Part shown: one piece after another, positions 7,178 through 8,377 of the stretch
How the letters are laid out: the number at the start of each line of letters is the position of its first letter
Position numbering within the stretch: the first letter of the stretch is position 1
Source of the DNA: Propionibacteriales bacterium
GTDB lineage: Bacteria > Actinomycetota > Actinomycetes > Propionibacteriales > Propionibacteriaceae
Reading direction: 5' to 3'
Length of the DNA stretch: 8,377 nt
Assembly (NCBI GenBank): GCA_030453285.1
Contig: JAKDKP010000072.1
Span: forward strand, 1 to 8,377
Notes under the pieces: model-generated
What the model saw: only the letters and a program-made list of their open reading frames with translations
Databases searched by the model: none
Told to the model about the DNA's origin: nothing
Program-made: the position numbers and the translations under genes

Positions 7178-8043
7178 AGCGTCTCCTCCGGCTCGGCGTG
7201 CGGCAGCGTACCGTCCTCGACTGCCGGCCCCAAGCCTACGGCGTCCCGCCCTCGCCCGACGCGGTCCGTTGGCGCCACAACGGTCTCGACGTCACCGGGA
7301 ACTGGCGGAACGGGTCGCCCGTACCCCGGGCGCGGCAGCACGGGGGCGGCAAGTTCACGACCCTCGGCCCTGGCCTGACGCAAACTGGCGGCGTACACGT
7401 CGACGTACTCCTGGCCGGACAATTCCATGATCGCGGTCATGATCTCGTCGGTGACGTGGCGGATCACGTCGCGATTCTGTGCGCCGGCGCGCCACTTGCT
7501 GAAGTCCAGTGCCGGACCGAATCGGATGCCCGGCTTGCGCATCCGCTTGAACGGCCAGCCCTTCACCTCGACCGCAAGGGTGTTGATCATGGCCACCGGC
7601 ACGACCGGCACCCCGGCGGCCAGGACCAGCCGCGCCGTTCCGGTCTTGCCCTTGTAGAGCCGCCCGTCCGGTGACCGGGTCCCCTCGGGAAAGATGCCCA
7701 GCACGCCACCATCGGCCAGCACACCCGAGACCGCCTCCATCGAGCTCGCGCTGGCCCGCCCGCCCGTCCGGTCAAGAGGCTGGATGCCGACGGCCTTCAA
7801 GAAGGTCGCCAGAATCCGATTCTGCAGACCCTTGCTGGCGAACAGCTCCTGTTTGGCGGCAAAACTCATCTCGCGGCGAACCATTGCCGGCAACAGGACG
7901 GTCTCGATCGCCGACTGGTGATTGCTGGCCAGGATCACCGGTCCGGACGCGGGAATGTTCTCCTCGCCCTCCAGCCACGGCCGACTGGTGATCATGAACC
8001 ACGGCTTGACGAACACGTCCCGCAAGAACTTGAACAATGTCAT
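7174..8043 (-). CDS. Lysophospholipid acyltransferase, PlsC family (second paralogue)
   Basis: This is the first gene of the minus-strand run, encoding a 289-residue PlsC-family acyltransferase for membrane phospholipid synthesis or remodelling. Blocks in order are SNHQSAIE (His42-x4-Glu47), GIQPLDRTGG (86-95), FPEGTRSPDGRLYKG (118-132; Glu120, Arg123) and GVPVVPVAMINT (144-155). The charge-relay acid in block I is Glu rather than the more common Asp. I know this variant from KHQSAWET-type bacterial acyltransferases, so I do not read it as inactivation. The domain ends with TDEIMTAIMELSGQEYVDVY, then a proline-rich tail of about 65 residues. The ATG at 8043 has a perfect AGGAGG eight bases upstream, so the longer in-frame extension to 8130 is not used. 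The two paralogues probably arose by tandem duplication and have since diverged in block I and in their tails. Confidence 0.93.
   Translation of the reverse strand: MTLFKFLRDVFVKPWFMITSRPWLEGEENIPASGPVILASNHQSAIETVLLPAMVRREMSFAAKQELFASKGLQNRILATFLKAVGIQPLDRTGGRASASSMEAVSGVLADGGVLGIFPEGTRSPDGRLYKGKTGTARLVLAAGVPVVPVAMINTLAVEVKGWPFKRMRKPGIRFGPALDFSKWRAGAQNRDVIRHVTDEIMTAIMELSGQEYVDVYAASLRQARAEGRELAAPVLPRPGYGRPVPPVPGDVETVVAPTDRVGRGRDAVGLGPAVEDGTLPHAEPEETL
7184..7189 (-). promoter_or_regulatory. Ribosome binding site of the first acyltransferase paralogue
   Basis: On the minus strand GGAGGA lies six bases before the GTG at 7177 and inside the last codons of the upstream acyltransferase gene. It decides this GTG as the start. 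It also shows that ribosomes can initiate here directly as well as through the GTGA overlap. Confidence 0.8.
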
Positions 8044-8051
8044 GGATCGGA

Positions 8052-8057
8052 CCTCCT
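8052..8057 (-). promoter_or_regulatory. Ribosome binding site of the second acyltransferase paralogue
   Basis: A perfect AGGAGG on the minus strand lies eight bases before the ATG at 8043. It fixes this start against the in-frame upstream codons, which extend to 8130 without family-like sequence. Confidence 0.88.
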
Positions 8058-8168
8058 GAATCTCCGCAACGCACCCTAGGCCCTGCCCGCACCGTCGCGC
8101 GAGATCGGCCTCGGTACCGGACACAGCCACTCGCGTCGGGCACCACCTCCGCGTCGACGGCTGGCGAC

Positions 8169-8174
8169 TAGGAT
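8169..8174 (+). promoter_or_regulatory. Candidate -10 box (TAGGAT) of the hydrolase gene
   Basis: TAGGAT is a typical actinobacterial -10 hexamer. It ends six bases before the GTG at 8181, so the transcript would start at or next to the start codon and be leaderless. The AGGA within it (8170-8173) could alternatively serve as a Shine-Dalgarno sequence seven bases from the GTG. The two readings exclude each other in practice. Confidence 0.4.
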
Positions 8175-8180
8175 TGGCGC

Positions 8181-8377
8181 GTGCGCAGCCTCATCGATCG
8201 TCTGGCCCGACACCGCGTCGGTGTTGGCGATGCCCCCACGTCGGCGCCGGTCCGCGCCGGAGCAGAGCGGTGGTCCGCTGATGCCTCCCGGCTCGTGTCC
8301 GGCCGGCGGGCTGCCGTGCTGGTGTGCCACGGATTCACCGGTTCACCGATCTCGATGACGCCATGGGCCGAGCACCT
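8181..8377 (+). CDS. Alpha/beta-hydrolase (esterase/lipase type), 5' part only
   Basis: The frame opens at GTG 8181, twelve bases after an in-frame TAG (8169-8171), and runs off the window without a stop. About 65 residues are visible. After a variable Arg-rich lead (MRSLIDRLARHRVG) comes a hydrophobic strand with AVLVCHGFTGSPISM and TPWAEHL. HGFTGSP is the oxyanion-hole loop of carboxylesterase and monoacylglycerol-lipase-like alpha/beta hydrolases, and the following P-WAEHL helix is typical of that group. The catalytic Ser, Asp and His would lie beyond the edge. Likely substrates are carboxyl esters or acylglycerols, but only the fold can be supported here. It is transcribed divergently from the acyltransferase operon, which suggests, without proving, a shared interest in lipids. 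The reverse strand also has open frames here, but none encodes a recognisable motif. Confidence 0.85.
   Translation, partial: MRSLIDRLARHRVGVGDAPTSAPVRAGAERWSADASRLVSGRRAAVLVCHGFTGSPISMTPWAEH

Larger units (their letters stand above)
8044..8180. promoter_or_regulatory. Divergent promoter region
   Basis: This 137-base non-coding stretch separates the minus-strand acyltransferase operon from the plus-strand hydrolase gene. For the operon, the minus strand has a possible -10 TAGGGT (8078-8073) followed by a short leader. For the hydrolase, the plus strand has TAGGAT at 8169-8174. I see no strong -35 box for either, and no clear inverted repeat that would mark an operator. No small gene is evident here. 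Confidence 0.45.

Noticed and set aside
7903..7920. Inactive acyltransferase because HX4D is HX4E
   Set aside because: Glutamate at this position occurs in other bacterial PlsC-like proteins (KHQSAWET type), and all other blocks are intact.
8044..8130. A 29-codon extension of the first operon gene
   Set aside because: A perfect AGGAGG eight bases before the ATG at 8043 decides the start, and the extension lacks family similarity.
1..8377. Mobile elements, CRISPR arrays, tRNA or rRNA genes, phage or defence genes
   Set aside because: I found no transposase or integrase motifs, direct-repeat arrays, terminal inverted repeats or RNA-gene-like sequence. Composition and codon use look uniform throughout.

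Overview
This window comes from a high-GC Gram-positive bacterium (Actinomycetota). The evidence is the strong G/C bias at third codon positions, the frequent GTG starts, the Mycobacterium-type class II DAHP synthase and the MacS/MacR-like two-component pair. A member of the Propionibacteriales is my best guess, but the sequence does not settle the genus. I see no mobile elements, RNA genes, CRISPR arrays or signs of recent horizontal transfer. This looks like conserved chromosomal core sequence.

Layout from left to right: (1) 2-1111, plus strand: the 3' part of a gene of unknown function whose product contains two diverged copies of one domain. (2) 1112-1153: a short convergent gap with a 14-bp perfect palindrome. 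(3) 1154-8043, minus strand: seven genes in one direction. Read in the direction of transcription (right to left) they are two tandem PlsC-family lysophospholipid acyltransferases, a NarL-type sensor kinase and response regulator, a class II DAHP synthase (aroG), a low-specificity L-threonine aldolase (ltaE) and a metallo-beta-lactamase-fold hydrolase. (4) 8044-8180: a divergent promoter region. (5) 8181-8377, plus strand: the 5' end of an alpha/beta-hydrolase gene, cut by the window edge.

The minus-strand genes form two tightly packed blocks. The first four (two acyltransferases, kinase, regulator) overlap by 1-4 bases at each junction, which implies one transcript with translational coupling. 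After a 65-base gap, aroG and ltaE overlap by 4 bases (ATGA), and the hydrolase follows about 50 bases later. A TAGCCT box 6 bases before the GTG of aroG suggests that the second block also has its own promoter and may make a leaderless mRNA. Thus a membrane-lipid module and its neighbouring sensor system (block 1) sit next to the shikimate-pathway entry enzyme (block 2). From memory, Streptomyces coelicolor also has macRS (SCO2120/2121) a few genes from its class II DAHP synthase, so this may be an old actinobacterial neighbourhood.

No clearly new system is visible. The points most worth a second look are the internally duplicated protein at the left edge, the coupling of a sensor kinase to acyltransferase genes, the coupling of DAHP synthase to threonine aldolase, and the two candidate leaderless GTG starts.
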